Shown here piece after piece: positions 10,926-21,111 of a stretch of DNA of 64,000 nt. A model generated the notes under the pieces. The model was not told the DNA's origin and ran no database searches. It saw only the letters and a program-made list of their open reading frames with translations. The DNA comes from Gossypium raimondii (Eukaryota > Streptophyta > Magnoliopsida > Malvales > Malvaceae). The first letter of the stretch is position 1. Each line of letters starts with the position of its first letter. The position numbers and the translations under genes are program-made. The DNA lies in the NCBI RefSeq assembly GCF_025698545.1, contig NC_068567.1:61082705-61146704 (forward strand), written 5' to 3'.

Positions 10926-12299
10926 TTATCGGGAAGAAAGCCTTTGGTGCAAATCGTCTGCCAATGCCTGTCTCAAACTTTCCCCGAAATAATAGAACTG
11001 CTTCTCACTCTCAAGCACCCTCGCCGGAGCCCCAGTTTCATCAGGATCCTTTTGAACCTCAGGCTCAGGCTCTCTTGCAATCTGACACAAATTATGCAAC
11101 ACACAACAAGCAACAATTGTTTGCGGTGCATGATTAAGCCCCACATTCAAATCTTGAAGAATTTTCCACCTAGTTTTAAGTAACCCAATTGCTTCAACCA
11201 CCACAGACCTCCCTTTCATCAACATCCCATCGAACAAATTCTGTGCTGGAGTCCCGGCCCCATCAGGAGAAAAGGGTGTCATCAAAAACGACAATAAAGG
11301 ATAACACCAATCTCCAACAATATAAGGCCTAACATGATGACCCCTAACATTAATTACTTTATCCCAAACAATATCACCTGAAGTAAGCCTATTATACAAC
11401 AAACTATCTCTAAAATGAGTAGCATCATCTGCCCCACCAGGAGCTTTAACACAAACATCCCAGAAAATTTTTCTATGATCAGCAACAACCTGAAGCAAAA
11501 CTGAATCATACCCATATTTGCATTTATAAGAACTCATCGAATTCCTATCAAGTTTCAACCCACGGACCTTAATCGGACTCCCATCAATAGCTCCACAAAT
11601 GTTGGGCAATGAAGTAAGCTCCTCGAACCCTTGGGTAGTCTCAACCAATCTACGACGAGAAACAGGGATCTTGATAAACTCTGGGTATAGCTTAGTAGCC
11701 AAAAGCCGAGTCACCATGTTAGTGATTTTGGAAACGATGTAAGGGTCCAAAGAAGAACGGGAAGCGATGGTTTTAGCAGAGTAACCATGGCAGAGACGAG
11801 AAAGGACCATAGCTACAGCATAATCAGAAGGAAGTGAAAGATTCGAAGCGGTTATAAAAGGCTTGAGTTTCTCAACCACGGTGGTGAAAACAGGGTAGGA
11901 TAACCCATACAAGGACCGCCACTCAGCGTCACGTATCGGGGCATCCATGGACCAAATATGGTCGGTCGAGAGAGCACGGAATGCGGCGATGGAGAAGTGA
12001 GAAGAAGACGACGGAGGAGGAGAAGGCGATGAATTGGGTTCCCTTTTCTTTGACGAAGGAGAAGAATCCAATGACCCTTTCTTAGAAGAAGTAGCGAGGA
12101 AAGAAAGGAGAGAAGCGAGAGTGAAGAAGAGGAGAGGAGCAGGCGAAGAAGATGAAAGAAGAGAAGATGGAGAAGAAGGGGAAGGAGATGAAGTAGGAGG
12201 AGAAGAAGAAGAAGAAGGGGAAAGAAGGGAAGTGGTGGGATCAAGAGAGTTGTGAAGGTGGAGGAGATTTGATAACATGAGCAAGAATGTTTCATCCAT
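10926..12299 (-). CDS. ALP1-like protein, domesticated PIF/Harbinger nuclease (DDE_Tnp_4)
   Basis: Single-exon, 457 residues. Residues 20-100 are Ser/Pro-rich low complexity. From about 110 it aligns with plant ALP1/HARBI1-type proteins: a helical region, then a DDE_Tnp_4 fold with 'CGAIDGSPIKVRG' (Asp239), 'YIVGDWCYPLLSFLM' (Asp330) and 'VVVEAIGLLKTRWKIL' (Glu369). All three acidic positions of the nuclease triad are therefore present. Arabidopsis ALP1 is a Polycomb-associated antagonist derived from such a transposase. No terminal inverted repeats or target duplications border this ORF, and its length and intactness point to a host gene. Start is the first ATG, with a telo-box 39 bases upstream. 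Function beyond the family (nuclear, chromatin or DNA-associated) is inferred. Confidence 0.9.
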   Translation of the reverse strand: MDETFLLMLSNLLHLHNSLDPTTSLLSPSSSSSPPTSSPSPSSPSSLLSSSSPAPLLFFTLASLLSFLATSSKKGSLDSSPSSKKREPNSSPSPPPSSSSHFSIAAFRALSTDHIWSMDAPIRDAEWRSLYGLSYPVFTTVVEKLKPFITASNLSLPSDYAVAMVLSRLCHGYSAKTIASRSSLDPYIVSKITNMVTRLLATKLYPEFIKIPVSRRRLVETTQGFEELTSLPNICGAIDGSPIKVRGLKLDRNSMSSYKCKYGYDSVLLQVVADHRKIFWDVCVKAPGGADDATHFRDSLLYNRLTSGDIVWDKVINVRGHHVRPYIVGDWCYPLLSFLMTPFSPDGAGTPAQNLFDGMLMKGRSVVVEAIGLLKTRWKILQDLNVGLNHAPQTIVACCVLHNLCQIAREPEPEVQKDPDETGAPARVLESEKQFYYFGESLRQALADDLHQRLSSR

Positions 12300-12337
12300 T
12301 GATGGAGCACAAAAAAATGGGGTTTCAGTGAAAGATT

Positions 12338-12346
12338 TAGGGTTTT
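12338..12346 (-). promoter_or_regulatory. telo-box (AAACCCTAA) upstream of the ALP1-like gene
   Basis: Read on the minus strand, AAACCCTAA lies about 40 bases before the ATG. Motif and position only. Confidence 0.45.
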
Positions 12347-12639
12347 TTGAGATTGGATTTGGGGGAAGGGAAGATGGTGGAATTGGGGATTTTGGGTTTG
12401 ATTGTTTTCAGTTGAATTTGAAGAAAAACATTAGCTTTGAGAATGGATTCAAAGTGTTATATGTTTCTGTTTTGATTCTCAAATCTATGTTGTAAATGAG
12501 AAAAAGGGTTCTCTGTTTCTGAGTTCAGTTGAAGCAATTACAAGGTAAGGGGAAAGTAGATAGTTCTGTTGAAACACTATAGGTTAAATTTTGATTTAAG
12601 TCCCTTTACTTTTCATATATTTTGAATTTAGACTCTTTC

Positions 12640-12895
12640 ATTTTAGGTCAACTACACCCAATGCTACTAATTATTAGTAAATTTATGTTTTGATCACTCA
12701 ACTTCAAAAAATTACAAAATGGTCACTAGATTATTTAAAAGTTTTTATTTAAGTCACTAAGCTGTTAAGTTTTTATTTAAGTCATTGACCAGTACGATGG
12801 ATTAGTATCTACCAACAAGTAGAAGAATATACCTTAGATTCAAGTCGATCTGACAGTTAGTATCAGAGATCGGTACAATGACTTAAATAAAAAAT
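12640..12895. repeat. interspersed repeat, family 3
   Basis: Contains 'tttttatttaagtcact' twice, 'acaagtagaagaatatacctta' and 'gatcactcaacttc'. The same order of phrases is at 18810-19030, and in reverse at about 27440-27610 and 300-500. Probably a non-autonomous element; ends not defined. Confidence 0.5.
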
Positions 12896-13307
12896 TTTAA
12901 TTTTTTGTAATTATACCTTCATAAATTTCTAATTTTTATTTTATTATTTAATTTTTATATAATTTTTAGCTTAGTCAAAAGCTTAATAATAATATAGATG
13001 AATGCACCAGTAGAATAAAAAGTTGTCAAATATCCTTATATTATATCAAAAGCAAAAAAATCAATAAATGATTAAATAATAGTTTCTTAAATTCGCTTAT
13101 ATTTTTTAATTTCAATAATTGTGTACTTTATAATAATTCTAATATGAATTTTATTTCCTAAAATCTTTTATAAATATATAAATTTACTAAAATAACATAA
13201 TTTTAATATTTATACAAATATATGTGATAATATAAAAGTATTACATAAATATCACACCAGCATCTTTTACGTGTCTTTTATTATTAAACTAAATTAACGG
13301 ATTCGTA

Positions 13308-13450
13308 GATTAAGTCTTAGCTTGATTAGCATGGGCATTATTGTCAATCCGGAAAGACATGGGTTTAAGTGTGTTAAACGCATTATCTTCCGACTTATGA
13401 GTTGGGGAGGAGTTATAGATAGTTTCAAATTATAAATGTATGAAAAAAAA
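13308..13450 (+). mobile_element. tRNA-derived SINE, family A
   Basis: Phrase order 'gtcttagcttgattagcatggg ... gggtttaagtg ... gttggggaggagttat' resembles a Pol III split promoter, with a tRNA-like A box (TAGCTTGATTAGC) and a degenerate B box (GGGTTTAAGTG) 35-40 bases apart, ending in an A-rich tail. Related copies lie at 28428-28545, 48066-48121 and 49250-49380. Confidence 0.55.
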
Positions 13451-13595
13451 ATAGTATTATTATTTTGGACCTATGAATAACATTATAAAAAACCAAAACA
13501 GAATTACACCAAATTAAAGTAAAAATTAAATATAAAAATTCATCATAGTAGAGGGACTAAAATTAGGATTGGACCATCAACCGATAAGATAAAAA

Positions 13596-13938
13596 GGGTT
13601 AATATATTATTTGATACTTGAGTTTGGCTTAAATGTTTAATTTAGTATGAGTTTTTTTGTCTTAATCTAGTTCCTGAGATTGGCTTCAATATTCATATTA
13701 GTACATGGGTTTTTTTCAAGCTGATACTTGACTTTTTTTTGTTCAAATTAAGTACTTGAGTTTAGCTTCAATGTCCAATTTGGTATTTAACCCTTTTTTT
13801 TTTGTCCCAATTGAGTACCGTTGTTTATTTTACTAGAACACAAGTGTCAAACGTTTATTGGATCACATTATTCCATTGGGACTAGGTACCAAATTGAACA
13901 TTAAAGCCACATTTAGGTACCCAATGGTATATTAACCC
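13596..13938. mobile_element. foldback (MITE-like) element, family 2
   Basis: Begins GGGTTAATATATTATTTGA and ends TGGTATATTAACCC, which are inverted complements. The inner arms ('tttggcttaaatgtttaattt' against 'aaattgaacattaaagcc') also pair. Second copy of the element at 6207-6551. Confidence 0.65.
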
Positions 13939-14157
13939 ATCAAACCAGGTCCGGTTATCCGATTTGGATCCGGATCCCGTTAGAAAAATAGGAAGCAAAA
14001 AACGTGCTAGCGATTCAATTATTTCGATCCCACCCCAATAATCCCTTTTGAACGAAAAGGAAGAAAAATAATTTTAGGGTTTAAAGAAACTCCTAATCTC
14101 ACCTTCATTTAGCAATTTTCGAACAATTGGCCTTGTAAGGATCAGATTTTCGCAGCT

Positions 14158-16091
14158 ATGACTGAGGTAATCAAATCCCAAAGCTTTATTTTTAAAAAAG
14201 AAATTATTTACTTACAATCAATACAGAAATCAAAACCCTCAACTTTTTCTCTCCTTATTCTTTGATTCTTGATACTATAGATGAATTCCCTTGATACTTG
14301 TTCTTATGACATTGTTTATCGTGATTATCTTATAGTAATATCTTCAATGAAATTAAGTTTATTTTTTAGTCGTTTTCGCAGTTATCTGTCTGTAGTTAAA
14401 CAAGCTTTTATCTTTGTTTTTTTTTTTTTTTTAGTATTGGGTGAGTCAGGGGAATAAATGGTGTGATTTCTGCAAAATTTTCATATCGAATAACCCATCG
14501 AGTATTCGAAACCATGAGCTCGGTCAACGGCACAAAGAGAATGTTGCTAAGAGACTTACTACTATGCGAAAAGAGAGTGCAGCCAAAGAGAAGGAACAGA
14601 AAGACGCTGCTCGTGCTCTTGAACAGATCGAAGCTGTAAGTAAACTCTTAAATAGGTTTTGCTTTTTAATGCTTCATGCTTATTTTGTTAATCATTATAA
14701 TATTTCTTAACAATGTTTGCTAGAAAGCTAAGCGGAGTTATCAGAAGGACGTTGCTAGTTTTGAGGCGAGAGATTCTAGTGACCAAGCATTAGACGGTCA
14801 AGAAGGTAAGTAAAAGTCATTTTTTACTTCCATTTTATTTTAAGCAGTAAAATGTCATGGTAGTAATGCAAGTTTTTGGTTATTCTTGAAACTTCGAGCT
14901 GCTGTTGTTGGCTGCTCAATTGGCTGATTGCATGGTATTGATGAAACTTTGGGGTTGCTAGATGTTTACTTTCCGAGAAGTTATAAGTTTGTTTATTGTG
15001 GTTATGTATTTGGTTTAAATAGGAGAATATCGAGCCTAGGCTATATGCATCCTATCTTGGCTTTGATTAGTAGTTCTGCTTGAGTATTTACATAACACCA
15101 AGGCTGGTTTCATCCACCAGTGCTTAATGGTGGAGCTTTTGAGTTTGGGTTTTATCTGGAAAATGAATGTCTAATCTAGTCTATTTTCTTTTAAAGACTT
15201 ATTAGAATTACGAGTCTTGTCAAACACGTTTGATCGTGGCAATACTTATTCCTAGACTCGATTCAACATAAGGCGAGCCCGAAGAATCAACAACTTCCAT
15301 TAGTTGCATTCTTGGTCAAACCCTCAAAGTCAGTTCACCTGTTTCATTGTCCTTGTTCCGCTGCTTCATATTTGTGCTGGCTTGGTAGTTGATGCCCAAT
15401 AAGCTGGCTTGATGGATATGCAGCCTTATTCTTAACCAGGCCGAAATAGTACTTTTGATTTACAATTATGGCATATGATATCATTTGGTTTATTGCTATT
15501 CTAACTGTTACAGCTTGATGCAGATTGGGACTATGACGGTAGCTCGGGTTATTACTACAATCAAAACAATGGGTTATACTATGATCCAAAGTCGGGATTT
15601 TACTATTCTGATGCTATAGGTATTAATCCGCACTTGAACTTTAAAGTTTATTTCTTTTTTTTTCTTCTTATAATATATTAGATTAAATGCTGTTTTTGGT
15701 ATATTTACTTAGAAGGAATGCAACAGGCAGGTGGGTGACACAGGAAGAGGCATACTCCAAGGTTCAAGCTTCATCAAATACCAAATCAAGAGATCCTATT
15801 TTGAAAAAGCCATTTCCAACTTCAGGGACGGGACCAGTTGCAGATAACAAAAGTGTTGCTAAAAGTCAAAACAAGACCGCACCGGGGCCTGTCATTTCCG
15901 CTACTTTAAATCCCATGAGATCTGTTAAAGGGGCTTCATCCTCACTTGCTGTTAAGAGAAAAAGACAAGATGAAAAACCCAAGGCTGTATCTAAAGAAGA
16001 GGCGGCTGCACTAAAAGCAAGGGAAGCTGCAAAGAAGAGAGTTGAAGAGAGAGAGAAACCATTGCTCGGTTTGTACAAGGGATCTCATTGA
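14158..16091 (+). CDS. ZOP1: ZOP1, zinc finger and OCRE domain protein (pre-mRNA splicing / RdDM)
   Basis: Five exons by eye: 14158-14166, 14435-14635, 14724-14805, 15524-15619, 15727-16091, giving 250 residues (Arabidopsis ZOP1 is about 240). The N-terminal U1C/matrin-type zinc finger starts 'YWVSQGNKWCDFCKIF' with ligands Cys13, Cys16, His30 and His36. A charged helix follows (about 40-95). The OCRE domain spans about 107-135, with the aromatic pairs YYY, LYYD and FYYS. The C-terminal part carries a KRKR basic motif and a Lys/Arg/Glu helix, and ends GLYKGSH. ZOP1 binds nucleic acid and links splicing with RNA-directed DNA methylation in the nucleus; animals have the related WBP4/FBP21. The first exon codes only MTE, so single-ORF methods would miss it. 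Identification is strong from domain order. Confidence 0.92.
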
Positions 16092-16527
16092 TACGGAATG
16101 ATTCAAACAAGCAAGCATCCTGCCGATTCTTGATTCAAGGGGTATGTTTCAGCATCCTACTAGACTTTCTTTTATTCTTTTCTTGGTTTGGGGATTGGGG
16201 CAACTTAACTTGACCACATTCCATATGTTGCACGACCATAATCGAAGTCATTAGTCTAATCCCTCGTTTGTTTTTGCATTTGTCCTTATTTTGCATGAAC
16301 TGCAGAAGCAAAATGTCTTCAAGGAGTGGATGACACAAACTTTGGCTGTAGGATAGCCAAGTAACTGGTTGATTGTCCAAGCTGCATCTTAACGTATTGA
16401 TTTATGATGTTTTAAGCTGGAATTTAGAGTCAATATCGAGTCTTGGTTAAGCTTAGTTTAAATACCTTTTGTCGTCTTCTAACACTAGCAGCTAATAAAA
16501 TGTGCTTCTTAGGACAAAACACCAGGA

Positions 16528-16863
16528 GGTAAAAGTACCATGGAGGCCTCTATACTAGGAGTAGAATTGTATTTTGCCCCCTCTACTCAAAAATTGAGTA
16601 GATTAATCCTTGTAAGTTAGATCAAAGAGTAAATTAGTCATTCTGTTCTACTGTTAAAAACTGGTACTTGTACATCAACATGGGGTACACGTGGCACACC
16701 ATGCGTCACATTCTGGTTATTCTGTCAGCGACGTCAATTTTTAACTGTATAAATAAATTTGCTCTTTAATTTAACGTATAGGGACTAATTTGTTCATTTT
16801 TTGAGTAAAGGTGGCAAAATGCAATCTGACTCCCAATATAGAGGCCTCCATGGTACTTTTACC
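16528..16863. mobile_element. palindromic MITE, family 1, complete copy
   Basis: Left end GGTAAAAGTACCATGGAGG and right end CCTCCATGGTACTTTTACC are perfect inverted complements, and the pairing extends through most of the 336 bases. Flanks 'acaccagga' and 'acaccggga' match at 8 of 9 positions if the element ends one base later, suggesting a 9-bp target duplication of the Mutator type. This copy is the reference for seven others in the window. Confidence 0.8.
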
Positions 16864-18809
16864 GACACCGGGATCGGTGCCCTCAGCCATAGATTTTTGT
16901 ATGAGAAGAATGGGGTAGATTAGAAGGTGGTCACCATTTTTCTCTAACATGTGATTCACTTTTATAATCTCTTAGTTACAATTAGAAATACCAAATTGAT
17001 TTATGGCATTAGATTTGATTTACTTTCATTGCATTTCGATATGCAGATGCCGAGATCGTGTCGAAGCAGGTTAGGATATTTTACATAACATGAATGTTGT
17101 ATTGCTGTTGAACAGTGAACCAATATGGCATATCTTAACACATTGTTGTTATTGTAAAATATTGGGCTTTTTTTCTTGTGTGCTAAAACTTTGTTAGTGT
17201 TTGTGGTGCTTTGTGTTGGAATTTTATCAGAATTTCCTTTTAATTGACATTTTGATACTTGATTTAAAGTCCAGTGATTTGTAATTTATAACTTTGGAAT
17301 GAAGTGCTGTTGCTAATGCGATAAGAGGTGGTTTGGTTCGTGGAATCTTACATTCTCGGTGATAATGTAAAATTTTGAGGATGTAATTATCGTGTTTAGA
17401 TTTTAAGCATTCTCATGAGGTTATAATCTCGCATTTTCAATAGTGTTCAGATTTCGAAATATAGGGATAATCTTAATGTCACTTGGTAAATATTATTTGA
17501 GTTAATTGCATAAAGCATCTCCAAACTATGACTATCATTCGTCCTCAAATTTTCATTAAATGGTACATAAAATCTTATGTAACATAATTTAAAATTAAAA
17601 TTTAAAGAAAATAAAATCGAAAAAAGAAAGGAGAGATAAATAGTTTCTGTAAAAGTTTTGGAAATATCAAAATTAAGATTTTTACAATATTTCATTTTTT
17701 AAAATTATGCCACATACGATTTGACCTCTCATATAATATTTAAATTAATAATTTTAATAATGGAAGAACTTATCGATATAACATTATGCAATTAACTTTT
17801 ATTATTTTAATTAATTTCATTAAACATAAGTCTAATTAAAAGTGGGGTTTCCAACCATTGATGAGTTAAATTGATCGATGATGCAAGAACTTTTAATGAA
17901 TTATTATAATTAAGATTCATAAATATATTAATATTGGTTGTAATAAAAATTTTAATAATGACAATTTAGGTTTTTCTGGGTAATTTTAAATTTCGTCAAT
18001 CAAATATTAAAATCTTATATTTTAAATAATGTAACATACTCGATAATATGTTAAGTAATTTTACATTTCGATAATCTTATTATAAAAATAATTCTACATT
18101 TCTCGAATCATATACATGCAAAGTATATCTTAAAAATATATTTTATAATAATAAAATTCGGTATTAAATCCGAATATATATAATATGATTACTTGATAAT
18201 ATTAGATACATTATGATTGTTTGGTAATATAATTACTTAATAATACTAGAAATGATATAATCAAAATATATAAACAAAACATGAAAAATAGTTTAAAGCA
18301 TTAAAAATATATAAAAACATGAAAATCTCTTTCAACGTTGATTTCGCCGAATTAAGGACTTGGTGGTGAGTGTTGAAGTCAAAGAAAACCAGCCATGTAC
18401 GTACGAAATATAATATTAAAATATTTTAATTACAAATTGACCCAATTTGCATACAATGGCAATCTATTAGGGTTTCCTCGTCAAAGATTTGGGGCTTATT
18501 CAAAATTATGGTGCCTTTTAGTCAATATCCAATCTTTAACTGCCCCAATTCTCAATTTGATTATTAAAATCAAAATTAAATTAACATAATATATAATTAT
18601 TGAGAGTTAAAATTGCTATTAAAAGCTACCACTGTTAGCTAATTTATGATTAAAAAAGATAAAATTGAACAATTAAGGGACCATTTTATAACTTTTCATA
18701 GTTGGGTGACCAAAATGAAATTTACTAGTAATTGAGCAACTATTTTGTAACTTTTCATAGTTAGATGATCAAAAAAATACTATTAGTTAGATGACTATTA
18801 GGTAAAGTA

Positions 18810-19030
18810 TAAGTAAGTTTACGTTTTGATTGCTTAACTTTAAAAAATTATAAAATGATTATTAAACTATTCGAAAGTTTTTATTTAAGTCATTGGACTG
18901 TTAAGTTTGTGGCGATTTGACAAACGATATAGTGGATCAATACTCATCGACAAGTAGAAGTGCATACCTTAAATCTAAGTAGACTTGATGATCAACATCG
19001 AAGATCGAAGAAGAAAATTGTTCGAATTTT
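18810..19030. repeat. interspersed repeat, family 3
   Basis: Same phrase order as 12640-12895 ('aaagtttttatttaagtcattg', 'cgacaagtagaagtgcatacctta'). Ends not defined. Confidence 0.5.
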
Positions 19031-19275
19031 GATTCATAAATTCGTGATATTTAAAACTATTTTATCAAAGAAAATAGAACTGTAAAAAAGAAAAAGAAGA
19101 ATTTTTTGTCAGTGCAAGTAGTGCGAACAGAGAAAGTCATACAGTAATAATTTAACAACCTAATGATTTAAAACGAAGTTTTCAAATGATTCAATAACCA
19201 TTTTGTAACTTTGATTAAATCATAAAATCAACATAAATTATTTTGTTTACATAGGGCTTAAATAGCAAACTTTGG

Positions 19276-20592
19276 TCATTCACGTGTCAACGACCCAATA
19301 CCCCTAGAAATCTCATGTATTCCACAACCAGCATTGAACCCCAAGCATCCAAGGAGTCCCTTCTTGTAAGGTAAAAATGTCTTCCTCCTCATCTCCTCCG
19401 AGACCGCCCGGTTCTTCGTGTAATGCAACTCGTGAGCCGAAACCGGTCCTCTCCTCCTCGAATTAGAAACTGAACTGATACTCTCAGTAGACCGGAAGCT
19501 TGCATTTTTCACATCCTCCGATTCTTTCCTAGACAAAACGGCACAATTCAACTCGTGAACCGAAACCGAACCGATACTCTCGGTAGACCGAAAACTTGCA
19601 CTCTGCACATCCTCCGGTTCTTTCCTATACAGAACATCATAATTCAACTCGTGAGCCGAAACCGGTCTTCTCCTCCTCGAGTTAGACACCAAACCGATAC
19701 TCTCACTAGACCGAAAGCTTACATTTTTTACATCCTCCGGTTCTTTCCTATACAAAACAGCACAATTCAACTCGTGAGCCGAATCCGGTCCTCTCCTCAG
19801 TCTAGAAACCGAACCGATACTCTCAGTAGACCGAAAACTTGCATTCTTCACATCCTCCGGTTCTTTCCCATACAAAACATCATGATTCAACTCGTGAGCC
19901 GAAACCGGTCCTCTCCTCCTCGAGCTCGAAACCGAACCGATACTCTCAGTGGACCGGAAGCTTACATTTTTCCTACACAAAACCGGATCTTCACTTATTG
20001 TTGCTCTGCTTTCTGATTTGCTCCTAAACAACAAAAGGTCTTTAAGTTTCCATTTTTTGTTACCTTTTGGTAACGAAAAAATCGAAAAAACAGAAGATTT
20101 AGCATTGAATTTTTGAGATTTCGATGAACTTTGCTCTGTTTCGAGCATAATAATATCATCGGATACTCCAAAAGAAGACAAAGATTTGCTCTTTTTATGA
20201 ACAGTGTTGAGTAATGTTACTCTTTTGCGGCTCTCTTCCATGGCTGTTTCAAATGGATCCAACTGTTGGGGTTTCAAAGGTCGAATCTTTCCCCCATCGA
20301 AAAGTTCATCGGCCGACAATGGAGTTTTCTCTAACTGCCCAATGAAATTGAACTCAAAATCTTCACTCCCACCACCGTCGCCTCCTTCGCATCCGCCGTC
20401 GACGGATCTTCCATCGTTTTCAAGGTGAGGACAGAAAGAAGAAACGCGAGTAGGAGTGGTTGGGACGCTGTAGAGGAAATTGCCGAAGCGTCGAGGACTT
20501 GAAGGAGCAGTCATGTATGGAGATGAACATGCGCTATCGAAGTTGAATTCCATTGATGGGGTTGAGGTTATAACTTGTATCTCCATCGCCAT
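19276..20592 (-). CDS. DUF1645 family protein with five-fold internal repeat
   Basis: Single exon, 438 residues. The N-terminal half shows DUF1645 hallmarks: 'SSPYMTAPSSPRRFG', 'FEFNFIGQLEKTPLSADELFDGGKIRPLKP' in two adjoining blocks (residues 79-108) and 'WKLKDLLLFRSKSES' (181-195). The C-terminus 'FLPYKKGLLGCLGFNAG' and 'IHEISRG' also fits the family. Between them, residues 209-390 are five imperfect copies of a block of about 40 residues, 'SFRSTESIGSVS..RRRGPVSAHELN..VLYRKEPEDV'; copy 4 has an internal deletion. Homologues I know of have a single such block before the C-terminus. Role unknown; relatives are stress-responsive or annotated as calmodulin-binding. The blocks are rich in Ser and Arg, which could be phosphorylation sites (inference). 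Start MAMEIQ follows a telo-box and a TATA box. Confidence 0.85.
   Translation of the reverse strand: MAMEIQVITSTPSMEFNFDSACSSPYMTAPSSPRRFGNFLYSVPTTPTRVSSFCPHLENDGRSVDGGCEGGDGGGSEDFEFNFIGQLEKTPLSADELFDGGKIRPLKPQQLDPFETAMEESRKRVTLLNTVHKKSKSLSSFGVSDDIIMLETEQSSSKSQKFNAKSSVFSIFSLPKGNKKWKLKDLLLFRSKSESRATISEDPVLCRKNVSFRSTESIGSVSSSRRRGPVSAHELNHDVLYGKEPEDVKNASFRSTESIGSVSRLRRGPDSAHELNCAVLYRKEPEDVKNVSFRSSESIGLVSNSRRRRPVSAHELNYDVLYRKEPEDVQSASFRSTESIGSVSVHELNCAVLSRKESEDVKNASFRSTESISSVSNSRRRGPVSAHELHYTKNRAVSEEMRRKTFLPYKKGLLGCLGFNAGCGIHEISRGIGSLTRE
19423..19968 (-). repeat. in-frame coding tandem repeat of about 120 bp, five copies
   Basis: Lies inside the DUF1645 gene and encodes residues 209-390. 'ctctcagtagaccg' and 'ttcaactcgtgagccgaa' recur about every 120 bases on the plus strand. 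The fourth unit is about 32 residues long instead of 40. Confidence 0.9.
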
Positions 20593-20595
20593 TGC

Positions 20596-20603
20596 TAGGG
20601 TTT
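20596..20603 (-). promoter_or_regulatory. telo-box just before the DUF1645 start codon
   Basis: AAACCCTA on the minus strand, ending 3 bases before the ATG. Confidence 0.45.
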
Positions 20604-20657
20604 TATCAGAGATTTTTGAGGTTAGGACCCGAGGTTGAAGATGATAAAACGAGAGGG

Positions 20658-20664
20658 TTTTATA
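20658..20664 (-). promoter_or_regulatory. TATA box of the DUF1645 gene
   Basis: TATAAAA on the minus strand, 66 bases upstream of the ATG, a plausible distance for a short 5' UTR. Confidence 0.55.
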
Positions 20665-20727
20665 CTGTAATAGTCAACTGTCAATAGTCAATAGTCATGG
20701 ATGCAAGATATTCGGTATAGGTTAAAT

Positions 20728-21111
20728 TACCGTAGAGACACTTGTAGTAATTGCATTTTACTCATTCTACTTAAAGAATAAGCAACTTATTCCCTGTATA
20801 TTACATCAAAGAGTAAACAAGTTCTTTTGCTAAAAAAATTTATCCATTTATACTGTTAAAAATTAGCTTTTATACTGTTAAAACTTAGCTTTTGTATGCT
20901 AATGTGAGGTACATGTAGCACGCCACGTGTAATTGTCTAGCTATTTCGTTACTCATACTAGTTTTTAATATTAAAAATTGATGAAATTTTTAACAGAAAG
21001 AATTAGTTTGTTCTTTAAACTAACACACAGGGACTAATTTACTCTTTTTTTGAGGTAAGGGGCAACATACAATTTAACTCCTAGTATAAGAGTCTCCATG
21101 ATACTTTTACC
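20728..21111. mobile_element. palindromic MITE, family 1, degraded copy
   Basis: Right end 'ctccatgatacttttacc' and inner phrases 'catcaaagagtaaac', 'aggtacatgtagcacgcc' match the reference at 16528-16863. The left end has diverged. Confidence 0.65.

Larger units (their letters stand above)
12496..14157. other. intergenic region between divergent ALP1-like and ZOP1 genes, with three repeats
   Basis: Holds a family-3 interspersed repeat (about 12640-12895), a SINE (13308-13450) and a foldback element (13596-13938). The last 150 bases include TTAGGGTTT at 14074-14082, a reverse telo-box near the ZOP1 start. Nothing coding seen. Confidence 0.5.
16092..19275. other. intergenic region between ZOP1 and the DUF1645 gene
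   Basis: The first 400 bases are probably ZOP1 3' UTR. Then comes a complete family-1 MITE (16528-16863). From about 17400 to 18630 it is strongly AT-rich with no gene. At 18650-19030 there are family-3 repeat sequences. Confidence 0.5.

Noticed and set aside
11852-12310. Second minus-strand frame of 152 codons and plus-strand frame 12034-12255
   Set aside because: Leu- or Glu/Arg-rich translations of the Ser/Pro-coding low-complexity part of the ALP1-like gene.
19555-20016. Open frame of 153 codons on the plus strand
   Set aside because: It is antisense to the DUF1645 repeat region. A 120-base period divisible by three keeps the antisense frame open as well.
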